Positions 1 to 11,951 of a stretch of DNA of 64,000 nt are shown here, one piece after another. This DNA comes from Myxococcales bacterium (GTDB lineage Bacteria; Myxococcota_A; Polyangia; Haliangiales; Haliangiaceae): contig JADJUF010000014.1 of the NCBI GenBank assembly GCA_016717005.1, forward strand, positions 292,501 to 356,500, read 5' to 3'. The notes under the pieces were generated by a model, which worked only from the letters and a program-made list of their open reading frames with translations, ran no database searches and had not been told where the DNA came from. The position numbers were made by a program, and so were the translations under genes. How positions within the stretch are numbered: the stretch's first letter is position 1; the number at the start of each line of letters is the position of its first letter.

Positions 1-2
1 GC

Positions 3-50
3 GACGGCGCGCTCGTGCCGGGCAAGATCATCCCGAAGGAGGCCCCGTGA
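3..50 (+). CDS. 3' end of an upstream gene (partial)
   Basis: Only the last 15 codons are inside the window (reading DGALVPGKIIPKEAP, then TGA). The stop overlaps the GTG start of the next gene as GTGA, so the two are probably translationally coupled. Too little is visible to name a function. Confidence 0.5.
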   Translation, partial: DGALVPGKIIPKEAP

Positions 51-961
51 AGCGGCTGCTCGCGACGGTGGCCGTGGCCCTGGCGCTGACGGTGGCCGGC
101 CCGGCCCGCGCCGACCGCGACTACCTGATCTACAAGGTCCGGCCCGGCGACACCCTCGCGCTGCTCGCGGCCGAGTACTACGGCGACCGCACCCACGCGG
201 TGTTCATCATGGTCGCCAACAAGCTCGACCACCCGCGCGCGCTCAAGCCGGGCGAGAAGCTGCGCCTGCCGGTGTCGCGGGTCGTGACCGTCGCCGTCGG
301 CGACACCTTCGAGGGCCTCGCGCAGGCCTACCTGGGCGACAAGCGCCGCGCGCGCTACCTCGCCGAGTTCAACGGCCTCGATCCGGCCGACAGCCTCGCC
401 GCCGGCGCCCAGCTGACGATCCCGTTCCACGTCGTCCACACGGCCGCCGGCGAGGAGAGCCTCGGCAGCATCGCCGCCGCCTACTTCGGCGACAGCAAGA
501 ACGGCCCGCTCCTCCGCGGCTACAACTTCCTCGACCGCGACACGCTCGCGGCCGGCGAGTCGATCGTCATCCCGATCAACCACGTCAAGGTCCGGGCCTC
601 GGCGATGCCGCCGGTCGACGCCGAGTCCAAGGCCCGGACCCAGAAGCGCGAGCAGATGATGGAGATCGCGACGCGGGCGCTGCCGCGCGCCGCCGACGCC
701 TGGCGCGCCGGCGCCTACGCCGACGTCAAGCGCGAGCTGATCGCGGTCGATCTCGACTTCGTCGACGGCGATCGCGCCGCCGCGCTCGGCCAGCTCCTCG
801 GCGCGGCCTACGTCGCGCTCGGCGACGAGGTCTCGGCGCGCGCCGCGTTCCAGCGGGTGATCGAGCGCCGGCCCCGGACCACGATGTCGGTGTACTGGTA
901 CTCGCCGCGGATCGTGGCGGTGTGGACCAAGGCCGGGGGCCAGCTCGCCGATGATTCGTAG
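47..961 (+). CDS. Secreted LysM-repeat protein
   Basis: 304 aa. It begins with a signal peptide (Lys-Arg, then a hydrophobic stretch to about residue 22 ending AARA-like before DRDYL). Three LysM-like modules follow at about residues 28-75, 80-127 and 130-178, each with the PGDTL / YGD / LxxGxxLxxP pattern. LysM domains bind peptidoglycan glycans, so a cell-wall-attached role is inferred. The C-terminal 100 residues resemble a TPR-like helical segment (DVKRELIAVDLDF, ALGQLLGAAYVALGD). The GTG start at 47 is supported by a GAAGGAGG-type ribosome site just upstream and by the GTGA overlap with the previous stop. The gene overlaps the next by 11 nt, suggesting an operon. Confidence 0.85.
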   Translation: MKRLLATVAVALALTVAGPARADRDYLIYKVRPGDTLALLAAEYYGDRTHAVFIMVANKLDHPRALKPGEKLRLPVSRVVTVAVGDTFEGLAQAYLGDKRRARYLAEFNGLDPADSLAAGAQLTIPFHVVHTAAGEESLGSIAAAYFGDSKNGPLLRGYNFLDRDTLAAGESIVIPINHVKVRASAMPPVDAESKARTQKREQMMEIATRALPRAADAWRAGAYADVKRELIAVDLDFVDGDRAAALGQLLGAAYVALGDEVSARAAFQRVIERRPRTTMSVYWYSPRIVAVWTKAGGQLADDS

Positions 962-1940
962 CGCGGCGGCCGCGCTGGCGATCGCGGCGCTCGGCTGCGG
1001 GTCCAGCGGCGGCCCGCCCGCCGGCGGCGCCGGGGCCACCGCCGCGACCGCGCTGGCCGCGGCCGTCGACCGCGCGTCGACCACCGTGGCGCCGTGGCGG
1101 TGCGCGACCCTGGCCGATCCGGCCGCGCCGGCGCCGACGGGGCCCGACCTGACGATCGGCCGGCGCACCTGGCGGCGGCGCGGCCAGGGCCTGACCAGCG
1201 CCGGCGCGCGCCTGACCGTGGCGGCCGTCGCCGACGCCCGGGGCGCCACCGCACCCCGGTGGCGCGAGGCCCTGCGCGAGGCCGACGTCGACGTCGTGCT
1301 GACGCTGGGCGGCATGGGCACGACCGAGGCCGAGCTCAGCGCCAGCCTGGGCGCGCTGGTCGATCCGGCCTGGCTGACCGTGGCGATCCCGGGCTCGGCC
1401 GAGGCCTGGCCGGCCCATCGCGCGGCGGTCGCCGCGCTGGCCGCCGCCGGCGCGGCGATCGTCGACGGCGGCGCGGTGCGGATCATCGATGGCGGCGGGG
1501 CGGTGATCGCCACCCTGCCCGGCGAGCCCTCCCCGGCCCGGCTCGCGGCGGCGACCGAGGGCTGCGTCCACGACGACGCCGACGTGGCCGCGATCGTCGC
1601 GGCGCTGCGCGCCGGCGCCGCCGACCGACCGACCGTCCTCGCCAGCCCGCGCGCGCCGCAGCTCGGCCTCGGCCCGCGCACCGGCGACGGCGTCAACGCC
1701 GGCGATCCCGCCCTCGCCGCCGCGGTCGTCGAGCTGACCGCGGTGATCCACGCGCCGCTGGCACCGGCGCCGACCGCCAGCGATCGCCGCGGCGAGGGCG
1801 TCGCCACGATCGCCGCCGGGTCGCTCGACCCGGTGCCGCGGTTCGAGGCCGACGGCCGCCGCTGGCCGACCTCGGTCACCGCCGTCACCATCGAGGGCCG
1901 CCAGCTGCGCTGGCGCGCGGTCACGCTCGACGATCGCTGA
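951..1940 (+). CDS. Putative lipoprotein, metallophosphoesterase-like
   Basis: 329 aa with an N-terminal lipoprotein signal (hydrophobic stretch ending LGCGSSGG, Cys about residue 16). The middle region (LTVAAVADARG, VDVVLTLGGMG, VAIPGS, DGGAVRIIDGGG) has the alternating strand/loop layout of calcineurin-like phosphoesterases, but the usual metal-binding GDxH and GNHD motifs are not clear, so any catalytic role is uncertain. It overlaps the preceding LysM gene by 11 nt. The ATG at 951 is the only start that preserves the lipobox. Confidence 0.6.
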   Translation: MIRSAAAALAIAALGCGSSGGPPAGGAGATAATALAAAVDRASTTVAPWRCATLADPAAPAPTGPDLTIGRRTWRRRGQGLTSAGARLTVAAVADARGATAPRWREALREADVDVVLTLGGMGTTEAELSASLGALVDPAWLTVAIPGSAEAWPAHRAAVAALAAAGAAIVDGGAVRIIDGGGAVIATLPGEPSPARLAAATEGCVHDDADVAAIVAALRAGAADRPTVLASPRAPQLGLGPRTGDGVNAGDPALAAAVVELTAVIHAPLAPAPTASDRRGEGVATIAAGSLDPVPRFEADGRRWPTSVTAVTIEGRQLRWRAVTLDDR

Positions 1941-1996
1941 CACGCGCGGCCACCCCGGCGCTGGATCGTCCCGGCATCGGTGGTACGGTGGCGCCG

Positions 1997-4018
<2,022 letters not shown>

Positions 4019-4097
4019 TCGCGGCGCCGCGCTGATCGCGCCGCCGTGCCCCACGCCGGCGGCGGCGGTCACGCGGTCACGCGGTCAGTCCGTCGCG

Positions 4098-4778
4098 TCA
4101 GGCGGTCACGGTCATGTCGGCGGTCAGCGCGTCGAGCAGGGCGTCGAGCCCGGCGTCGCGCTCGACGAAGCGGTGCACCAGCGGCGAGGTCGGCGCCGGC
4201 CCGTCGAAGGCCCCGCGCACGATCCGGCGCGTCGCCGGTTGCATCCGCCGGGCCGCGCCGAGCACGTCGTGCCAGCGCTCGTCGGCGACGTCGTGCTCGG
4301 CGATGACCGCGTCGAGGTGGACGCCGCGCAGCGCCTCGACGGTGCTGTCGAGGTCGGTCGCGAACTGCACGTCCCAGCCGCTGGTCACGTACAGCGCCAG
4401 GGCGCCGCGCTGCCGCCGCTCGTCGCCGACCACCAGCACCCGCAGCCGTCGCGCCGGCTTGTCGGGCGCGCTCGACGCGTGGGCCAGCACCGCGACCATC
4501 AGCTTCCAGTCGTCGGGCGGCGCGTGCAGGCGGATGCCGAGGCCGGGGTTGACGCCAGTCAGGGCCCGGCTGACCTCACCCAGGATCTCGATCGGCGCGC
4601 CCCGCGTGCGATCGAAGATGTGGATGTGGACCTGGGTGCCGAGCTCGAGCGGCGTGACCGTGTCGAGGAAGCACCCCACCGACGACACGTCCCGGGTCTG
4701 GCACACGAACAGCTCGCCCGCGACCGGCTGGACGGTCGCCGCGAGCTGGGCCCGGATGCGCACGGCACGTCGAGACAC
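4098..4778 (-). CDS. PilZ-like domain plus receiver-like domain protein
   Basis: 226 aa from GTG 4778. The N-terminal 100 residues have PilZ features (RRAVRIRAQL, then TRDVSSVGCFLDT, then a GEVSR..LGIRL stretch); PilZ domains usually bind cyclic di-GMP. The C-terminal half starts RRLRVLVVGDERRQRGALALYV and follows the fold pattern of a response-regulator receiver domain, but the phospho-acceptor position is not convincing (LDAVIAEHDV), so it may be a pseudo-receiver. It is divergently transcribed from the following membrane phosphatase gene with a gap of about 70 nt. Confidence 0.7.
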   Translation of the reverse strand: MSRRAVRIRAQLAATVQPVAGELFVCQTRDVSSVGCFLDTVTPLELGTQVHIHIFDRTRGAPIEILGEVSRALTGVNPGLGIRLHAPPDDWKLMVAVLAHASSAPDKPARRLRVLVVGDERRQRGALALYVTSGWDVQFATDLDSTVEALRGVHLDAVIAEHDVADERWHDVLGAARRMQPATRRIVRGAFDGPAPTSPLVHRFVERDAGLDALLDALTADMTVTA

Positions 4779-4851
4779 TGACGCGCGATCATAACACCGC
4801 GGCGCAGCCAAGTCAGCGGGCGTCCACCGTCCGGTGGTACGCTCGGCGAGC

Positions 4852-6938
4852 GTGCCCGTCGAGCTTGGGTTCCACCTCACGGCGATCCCGTTCGCGGTGC
4901 TCGCCGTCGGGCTCGCCGCCATGGCGGCGGTCCCGGCGGTGGTCCGCGGCGACCCGGTCGTGCGGCTGGGCTTCGTGATGATCGCCCTGTGCGCGCTGCC
5001 GTGGGCGGCCGCGACCACGCTGGTCGCCTGCGCCGACGACCCGCGGCCGATGCTGCCGTTGATGCGGGCCTCGTTCGCGCCCCTGCCGCTGGTCGGCGCC
5101 GGGCTGCTCATGGTCATGCTGGGCGTGGCCGGGCGCGTCGACGATCACCGGCGCGTGCTGGTCGCCTCGATCTTGATCAACGCCGGGCTGATGCTCTTGT
5201 GCGCGGCCTCCGCGACGGTCATCCCGTCGATGCAGCTCACGCGCTGGGGCCTGTGGTACCCGCGCGCTGGCGCGCTCTACGGCCTGTTCATCGCGTCGAT
5301 CCCGATCTGCGTCGTCTACGGCGCGTGGGCCACGCGCGGCGGACCACTGCCCGGCGCCGGCGCGCGGCGGGCGATGCTCGCGGTCGGCGCGCTGGCCGTG
5401 CTGGCGGTCGGCGACGTGCTGCTGATGTACGGGGTGTTCGGCGTGTACCCGATGTCGTGGCTGCCGAGCCTGGTCGCGGTCGTCGTGTCGCTGCACGCCA
5501 TGCTCGCGCGCGACGTCCTGCGCAGCCGCGGCTCGAGCGCGGCGCGTTGGTCGAGGCCGCCCTCGCCGCCGCGGCGCTGCTCGCGCTCGGCGGGCTCGCG
5601 GCCGCCACCCGGGCGCCGGCGATCCTGGCGGTCGCGACCGGGCTCGCCACCGCGGCGATGGTCGCCGTCGGGCGCACCGCGAGCCTGGCCGAGGTGGCGA
5701 CGGCGCCAGCCCGCGACCGCGCGCTCGAGGCGTTGATCGACGCGCTCGAGTTCGCCGAGAGCGACCACGAGATCGGCGCGACCGTGCGCGCGCAGCTGGG
5801 GCGGGCCGGCCCGCTGGCCGACGTCCGGATCTGGCTCGGCGACGACGCGCTGCGCCCCGCCGGCGATCGCACCGGCCCGGAGCTGGCGGTCCCAGCCGAG
5901 GTGCGCGCGTTCCTGCTCCGCCTCGATCGCCCCATCCCGATCGGCGATCTCGCGACCGAGCGCCTCGGCCGGCTGCGCCCGCCGCTGCTGGCCTGGGCCG
6001 GCGCGATCGGCGCCGACGTGCTGGTGCCGCTGTGCGAGCGCGACCAGCTGATCGGGCTCGTGGTCGGCAACCTGACCGGCGGCCGCGCGCTGCGCGATCT
6101 CGAGCGCCGCCAGCTCGCCGAGGGCGCGCGCGCGATCGCCCGGGCCCACACCGTCACCAGCCTGCGCCGGGGGATCGAGGCCCGCGCGTCGCTGTCGCGC
6201 GAGGTCGAGCTGGCCGACGTCGTGCGCCAGGCCCGCACCAGCGGCGGCCGCCGGATGGTCGCCGGCGTCGAGGTCGCGATCGCCTACCATCCGGCCGCGC
6301 ACGTCGCCGGCGACCTGTGGTTCACCGGCGAGCTGGCCGACGGCCGCGCGTTCGTGCTGATCGGCGACGTCACCGGCCGCGGCACGCCGGCGGCGCTGGT
6401 GTCGGCCGCGGTGATCGGCGCGTGCCAGAGCGCGACCGGCCTGGCCGACGCGACCGCGACGCCGGCCTCGGTGCTCACCCACCTCCACCAGGTCGTGCGC
6501 GCGATCGACGGCGGCCGGCACCGGGTCACCGCGACCGCGCTGATGATCGAGCGCGCCCAGGGCGACGCGCCCGGCCGGGTCAGCCTGGCGATCGCCGGCC
6601 ACCGCGGCGGCTACCTGGCGCGGGCCTCCGGGGCCGGCGACGCGATCGAGCTGGTGCCGCTGGTCGGGCGCGGCGCGCCGCTGGGCGAGCCCGAGTGGCG
6701 CACCTCCGAGCTCGCCCACGACCTCGCGCCTGGCGACACCATCGTGGTCGTCAGCGACGGCGTCACCGCGGCCCGCAACCGCGCCGGGGCCGCGTGGGGC
6801 GAGCGTCGGCTGCAGCGGACGCTGCGCGGCGCCAGCGGCGGCGTCGCCCTGGCCGAGGTCACGCTCGCCGCGCTCGATGATCACGTCGGCGACAACCGCC
6901 TCGACGACGACGTCCTGGTGGTCGCGGTCGCGCCGTGA
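4852..6938 (+). pseudogene. Membrane SpoIIE-family PP2C phosphatase, frameshifted
   Basis: Two reading frames join to make one plausible protein. Frame one from GTG 4852 encodes a membrane part with about seven hydrophobic helices and runs sensibly to about 5530. Frame two then continues with another hydrophobic segment (ALVEAALAAAALLALGG), a GAF-like region (about 5740-6150) and a SpoIIE/RsbU phosphatase domain (AAHVAGDLWF, LIGDVTGRGTPAAL, GDTIVVVSDGVTAARN, DDDVLVVAV). One base is missing near 5531 (GCGGCTCGAG read as GCGGCCTCGAG would restore the frame). The same class of defect occurs in the PP2C gene at 34.28 kb, so sequencing or assembly error is at least as likely as true decay. SpoIIE phosphatases act on phospho-Ser/Thr of anti-sigma antagonists. 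Confidence 0.75.
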
Positions 6939-6965
6939 CCCGAGTTCCAGCGGGCCCGGGGGCGC

Positions 6966-9716
<2,751 letters not shown>

Positions 9717-9879
9717 CCCCGCGGATTTACTCGACGTGGCCCGGCGGCGCCAGCGCGACGGAGGCAGAAGTGCACCCGCGCCGGCCGGATCCGGGGCGTG
9801 GATCCGCCGGCTCGACGGCGCGAGGATCCCGACCGGCGGGGTCGCGCCATCGGGATCCGGCGGCTCGCCTCGCCCGCGA

Positions 9880-9975
9880 TCGCGGCGCGCGCCGATGAAC
9901 GCGGCGCGCCGGCGATGAACGCGGCGCGCGCGGATCGCGGCGCGCCGGCGGATCGCGGCGCGCGCGATCACTTCG
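9880..9975. repeat. Short tandem GC repeat
   Basis: About five imperfect copies of an 17-20 bp unit built on GATGAACGCGGCGCGC / GATCGCGGCGCGCC. It sits in the gap between the DnaK-like gene and the array promoter. No coding role is seen. Confidence 0.6.
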
Positions 9976-10032
9976 CCAGCATCTTTTTTTCCGAGCAGTC
10001 AACGCTACATCGGAGTTTTCGAAAGATCGCGT

Positions 10033-10061
10033 TTGACATTCTCGCGGCCGAGGACTAGATA
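10033..10061 (+). promoter_or_regulatory. Consensus sigma70-type promoter of the RNA array
   Basis: TTGACA at 10033-10038, exactly 17 bp, then TAGATA at 10056-10061, inside a locally AT-rich patch in an otherwise very GC-rich window. It points into the tRNA array, whose first gene starts about 475 nt downstream. This is the best promoter visible in the window. Confidence 0.75.
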
Positions 10062-10538
10062 CAATTCATTCGTCGCGCGAGCCTCTGGGTGACCGCGGCC
10101 GGCTGAGACAGAGCAGGGACGGGCGGGGACGAGAGTTCGAAAGAATTTTGGAACGGATCGCTCGGTCGGACGTCACAACGGCAAGCAACCAGCCTCAATC
10201 AAGAAACACACAAAGCCCACACGCCATGTTCACCCAACTCGCACATACCTCGCAGTCCTCGGCCAAGCCGTGGTGCGGGTATTCGAAGCCAGTCGCGATG
10301 CCGTTCGGCAACGCGATCGTGGGCACCTCCTTCTTGGGGTGTCTGCTGGCCAGCGAGATCGGTGAAGGCTCCAAGCGCACGTCGCGCGCCCCCTCGATCA
10401 CCCTCGGTACCAGCGATCGGCCGCCCGGAGCCCTGACGTAGCTCGTCTTCCTCGACGACTACTCAAGGGCCACCCGGGCGAACCCCAGGTGGCCCTTTCT
10501 GCGTCTGCGCGCGCTGAACCTCCCGGCGCGCGCCCCAC
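10062..10538. other. Leader region of the array, no gene recognised
   Basis: About 475 nt between the promoter and the first tRNA. It has lower GC than its surroundings and no good ribosome site. A 97-codon frame starting TTG at 10148 looks non-coding (no recognisable protein, unusual codons). I looked for tmRNA, RNase P RNA and 6S hallmarks and did not see them. It ends in a terminator-like hairpin at 10465-10499, so a separate small RNA of about 430 nt or an attenuated leader is possible. Confidence 0.4.
10465..10499 (+). terminator. Terminator- or attenuator-like hairpin
   Basis: A perfect 10-bp stem AAGGGCCACC / GGTGGCCCTT with an inner GGGCGAACCC hairpin, followed by TCT. The T-run is poor, so partial termination or a processing stem are both possible. 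Confidence 0.5.
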
Positions 10539-10623
10539 GGAGCGATAGCTCGTTATGGAAGGCGAAGTGGCCCGTAAAGCCACCGTGCGTCGCACCCGCC
10601 AGGTTCGATTCCTGGACGCTCCA
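10539..10623 (+). tRNA. tRNA-Tyr(GUA)
   Basis: Acceptor GGAGCG- pairs with CGCTCC (seventh pair mismatched). Anticodon stem GTGGC/GCCAC is perfect with loop CCGTAAA, so anticodon GUA but C instead of U at position 33. The long variable arm (GTGC-GTC-GCAC) fits class II tRNA-Tyr. T arm CCAGG-TTCGATT-CCTGG. No encoded CCA. Confidence 0.8.
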
Positions 10624-10638
10624 CGTTCACGTTGGGAG

Positions 10639-10812
10639 GCCTGTCGCCAGGCCTCACCCCGATGGGTCACGCCCCATCGGGGCCCCCTCCAAGACGCGAG
10701 ACTCCCGTCCTCGAACACTGTCGTCGCCTGTCGCCAGGCCTCCCCCCGATGGGTCACGCCCCATCGGGCCCCTCCAAGACTCGAGACTCCCGACCTCGAC
10801 CACCGTCGCCAG
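10639..10812. repeat. Two tandem copies of an 88-bp unit with a strong hairpin
   Basis: The unit starts GCCTGTCGCCAGGCCTC and each copy carries the inverted repeat CCCGATGGG-TCACGC-CCCATCGGG followed by CCTCCAAGAC(G/T)CGAGACTCCCG. The copies begin near 10639 and 10727, with a shortened third start near 10806. They lie between tRNA-Tyr and tRNA-Gln. Function unknown; processing spacers or a further structured RNA are possible. Confidence 0.65.
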
Positions 10813-10886
10813 GCGTCTCCCCTCGACGACGATACCCACTCTTGCTCGCCGGCCCGCCGGCGACGACGCGCACAGCACTCGAGTCT

Positions 10887-10959
10887 ACCGGACTCGTCTA
10901 ATCGGCAAGACAGGCGGCTCTGACCCGCAAGACTCCAGGTTCGACTCCTGGGTCCGGTA
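10887..10959 (+). tRNA. tRNA-Gln(CUG)
   Basis: Acceptor ACCGGAC/GTCCGGT is perfect. D arm GTCT..AGAC with a GG-containing loop. Anticodon loop CTCTGAC gives CUG with normal U33. T arm CCAGG-TTCGACT-CCTGG. Discriminator A, no encoded CCA. Confidence 0.85.
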
Positions 10960-11152
10960 CTGCTGCGTCCTCGCCGGGACGCGGTCACGCCCAAGGTGTG
11001 CCCGCCCTCGACGGACGACGCGCTCGCTCCCTGACAATTGAAGAGACAACGACGTGGGCGCCTCGCACGGCGCCCAGCAACAGGCACCACCGCCACCAAC
11101 GGTGGTGTCCGCCGGCCCGCCGCGATTCCCGATCTCGGCGTGCCGGCACTCT

Positions 11153-11225
11153 CCCACTCTTGCGTAGTTGGTCTGCGCGCCTGGCTGAAGCCCAGGAGGT
11201 TCTGGTTCGATCCCAGAGGGTGGGG
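11153..11225 (+). tRNA. tRNA-Phe(GAA)
   Basis: Acceptor CCCACTC/GGGTGGG (one G-U). D arm GCGT/GCGC. Anticodon stem CCTGG/CCAGG with loop CTGAAGC, anticodon GAA. T arm TCTGG-TTCGATC-CCAGA. Discriminator G is unusual for Phe. Confidence 0.85.
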
Positions 11226-11250
11226 CGGCGTCCATCGAGACGCGCATTTC

Positions 11251-11325
11251 GGGCTGGTAGCAAATGGTGGCTTTGCAGCGGTCTCTTAAACCGTCCAGAC
11301 GTGGGTTCGACTCCCACCCGGCCCA
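11251..11325 (+). tRNA. tRNA-Lys(CUU)
   Basis: Acceptor GGGCTGG/CCGGCCC, D arm GCAA/TTGC, anticodon stem GCGGT/ACCGT with loop CTCTTAA giving CUU, T arm GTGGG-TTCGACT-CCCAC. No encoded CCA. Confidence 0.85.
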
Positions 11326-11386
11326 CGCTCGCGAGTGTCGCGACGCGACGTTCCTCGACCGAACGTCGCGACGACTCGTCAGGTAG

Positions 11387-11447
11387 GCCGGTGCTCGGTC
11401 CGAGGCCTCGTGATCCCGTGATCACGGCGCATCCGCCGAGCACCGGC
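11387..11447 (+). ncRNA. Hairpin RNA with GGTCCGAGG motif, possible Y-RNA relative
   Basis: A perfect 12-bp stem GCCGGTGCTCGG/CCGAGCACCGGC encloses an internal loop that begins TCCGAGG and a second stem GTGATC-CCGT-GATCAC. GGTCCGA is the start of the Ro-binding strand of animal Y RNAs, but the rest of the Y signature is weak here, so this is only a candidate. A second hairpin (CGCGACGTT/AACGTCGCG) lies just upstream. Confidence 0.35.
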
Positions 11448-11456
11448 ACCACCGCC

Positions 11457-11528
11457 GCAGGTGAAGTGTTGTGGTGACACACTGGCGTGCCAAGCCAGGA
11501 TCGCCGGGTTCGATTCCCGCCACCTGCT
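11457..11528 (+). tRNA. tRNA-Gly(GCC)
   Basis: Acceptor GCAGGTG/CACCTGC, D arm GTGT/ACAC with short GG loop, anticodon stem CTGGC/GCCAG, loop GTGCCAA giving GCC, T loop TTCGATT (first T-stem pair mismatched). Discriminator T. Confidence 0.85.
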
Positions 11529-11539
11529 CGATCGATATC

Positions 11540-11610
11540 GTGGCTCTGATGTAACAGCAGCAGCGCAGGCTTCCACCCTGTGCGTGCGGGTGCAAATCCC
11601 GCGAGCCACT
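11540..11610 (+). tRNA. tRNA-Gly(UCC), variant with altered D and T loops
   Basis: Acceptor GTGGCTC/GAGCCAC is perfect. Anticodon stem GCAGG/CCTGT, loop CTTCCAC gives UCC. T arm GCGGG-TGCAAAT-CCCGC has G at position 55. The D loop reads AACAGCA, so G18 is replaced by A. The D stem is weak (ATGT/GCAG). Confidence 0.75.
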
Positions 11611-11622
11611 CCACGCGCCACC

Positions 11623-11684
11623 GCGGGCCGAACGGCCGAGGGTTATCCCATCCAGATTCCCCCTCGGACGGTTCACTCGCCTGC
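11623..11684 (+). ncRNA. Candidate Y RNA 1 (Ro-binding hairpin) upstream of Ro60
   Basis: Lower stem GCGGGC/GCCTGC, internal loop, upper stem CCGAGGG/CCCTCGG, then GGTTATCCC on the loop side. Strand 1 (GGGCCGAACGGCCGAGGG followed by TTATC) lines up with the animal Y-RNA Ro-binding strand GGUCCGAAGG..GGGUUAUC. Strand 2 (TTCACTCGCCTG) lines up with UUCACUUGACUAG. Bacterial Y RNAs are usually encoded next to their Ro gene, as here (Ro60 starts 268 nt downstream). The motif comparison is from memory and not a database search. Confidence 0.6.
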
Positions 11685-11728
11685 ACCTTTCTCGAGCGCG
11701 CGCCCGCGGGCGTCGCCTCGCACACCGC

Positions 11729-11785
11729 GCGGGCCGCTGGCCGAGGGTTATCTGAAAACTCTCCCTCGGCTGTCCCCTCGCCCGC
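11729..11785 (+). ncRNA. Candidate Y RNA 2 (Ro-binding hairpin) upstream of Ro60
   Basis: Lower stem GCGGGC/GCCCGC, internal loop CGCTG opposite TGTCCCCTC, upper stem GCCGAGGG/CCCTCGGC, apical loop TTATCTGAAAACTCT. Strand 1 plus the loop start is close to human Y4 as I recall it (GGUCCGAUGGUAGUGGG, then UUAUCAGAAC). Strand 2 CCCCTCGCCCG is the same string found in the tRNA inserts at 14.7-15.1 kb, which ties these hairpins to those inserts. Confidence 0.6.
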
Positions 11786-11822
11786 CGGCCCCACCCTGCT
11801 CGTCGGCGCGCGCGCCGTCACC

Positions 11823-11895
11823 GCCAGTCGCTCCTCGATGGGTCGAGGCGCCGCCCCGTAAGCGGATGTCCGGAGTTCGATTCTCCCGTCTGGCT
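11823..11895 (+). tRNA. tRNA-Thr(CGU)
   Basis: Acceptor GCCAGTC/GTCTGGC with one T-T mismatch, D arm CCTC/GAGG, anticodon core CCGC/GCGG with loop CCCGTAA giving CGU and C33, T arm CGGAG-TTCGATT-CTCCC (one mismatch). Last tRNA before the Ro60 gene. Confidence 0.65.
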
Positions 11896-11951
11896 CCCAC
11901 CGTAACTGTGTCCATCCACTCACTGCCCGCGCGCCGGGCCGGAGGTTCGCC

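Noticed and set aside
1094..1996. Upstream extension of the zinc-ribbon kinase
   Set aside because: The 300-residue extension is an Arg/Ala/Gly shadow of the lipoprotein gene in another frame; the zinc ribbon starts right after GTG 1997.
10148..10441. 97-codon open frame in the array leader
   Set aside because: It starts at TTG without a ribosome site and has no recognisable protein features; low local GC makes chance frames likely.
10062..10500. tmRNA, RNase P RNA or 6S RNA in the leader
   Set aside because: No tRNA-like 3' end, no tag frame and no conserved RNase P core were found.
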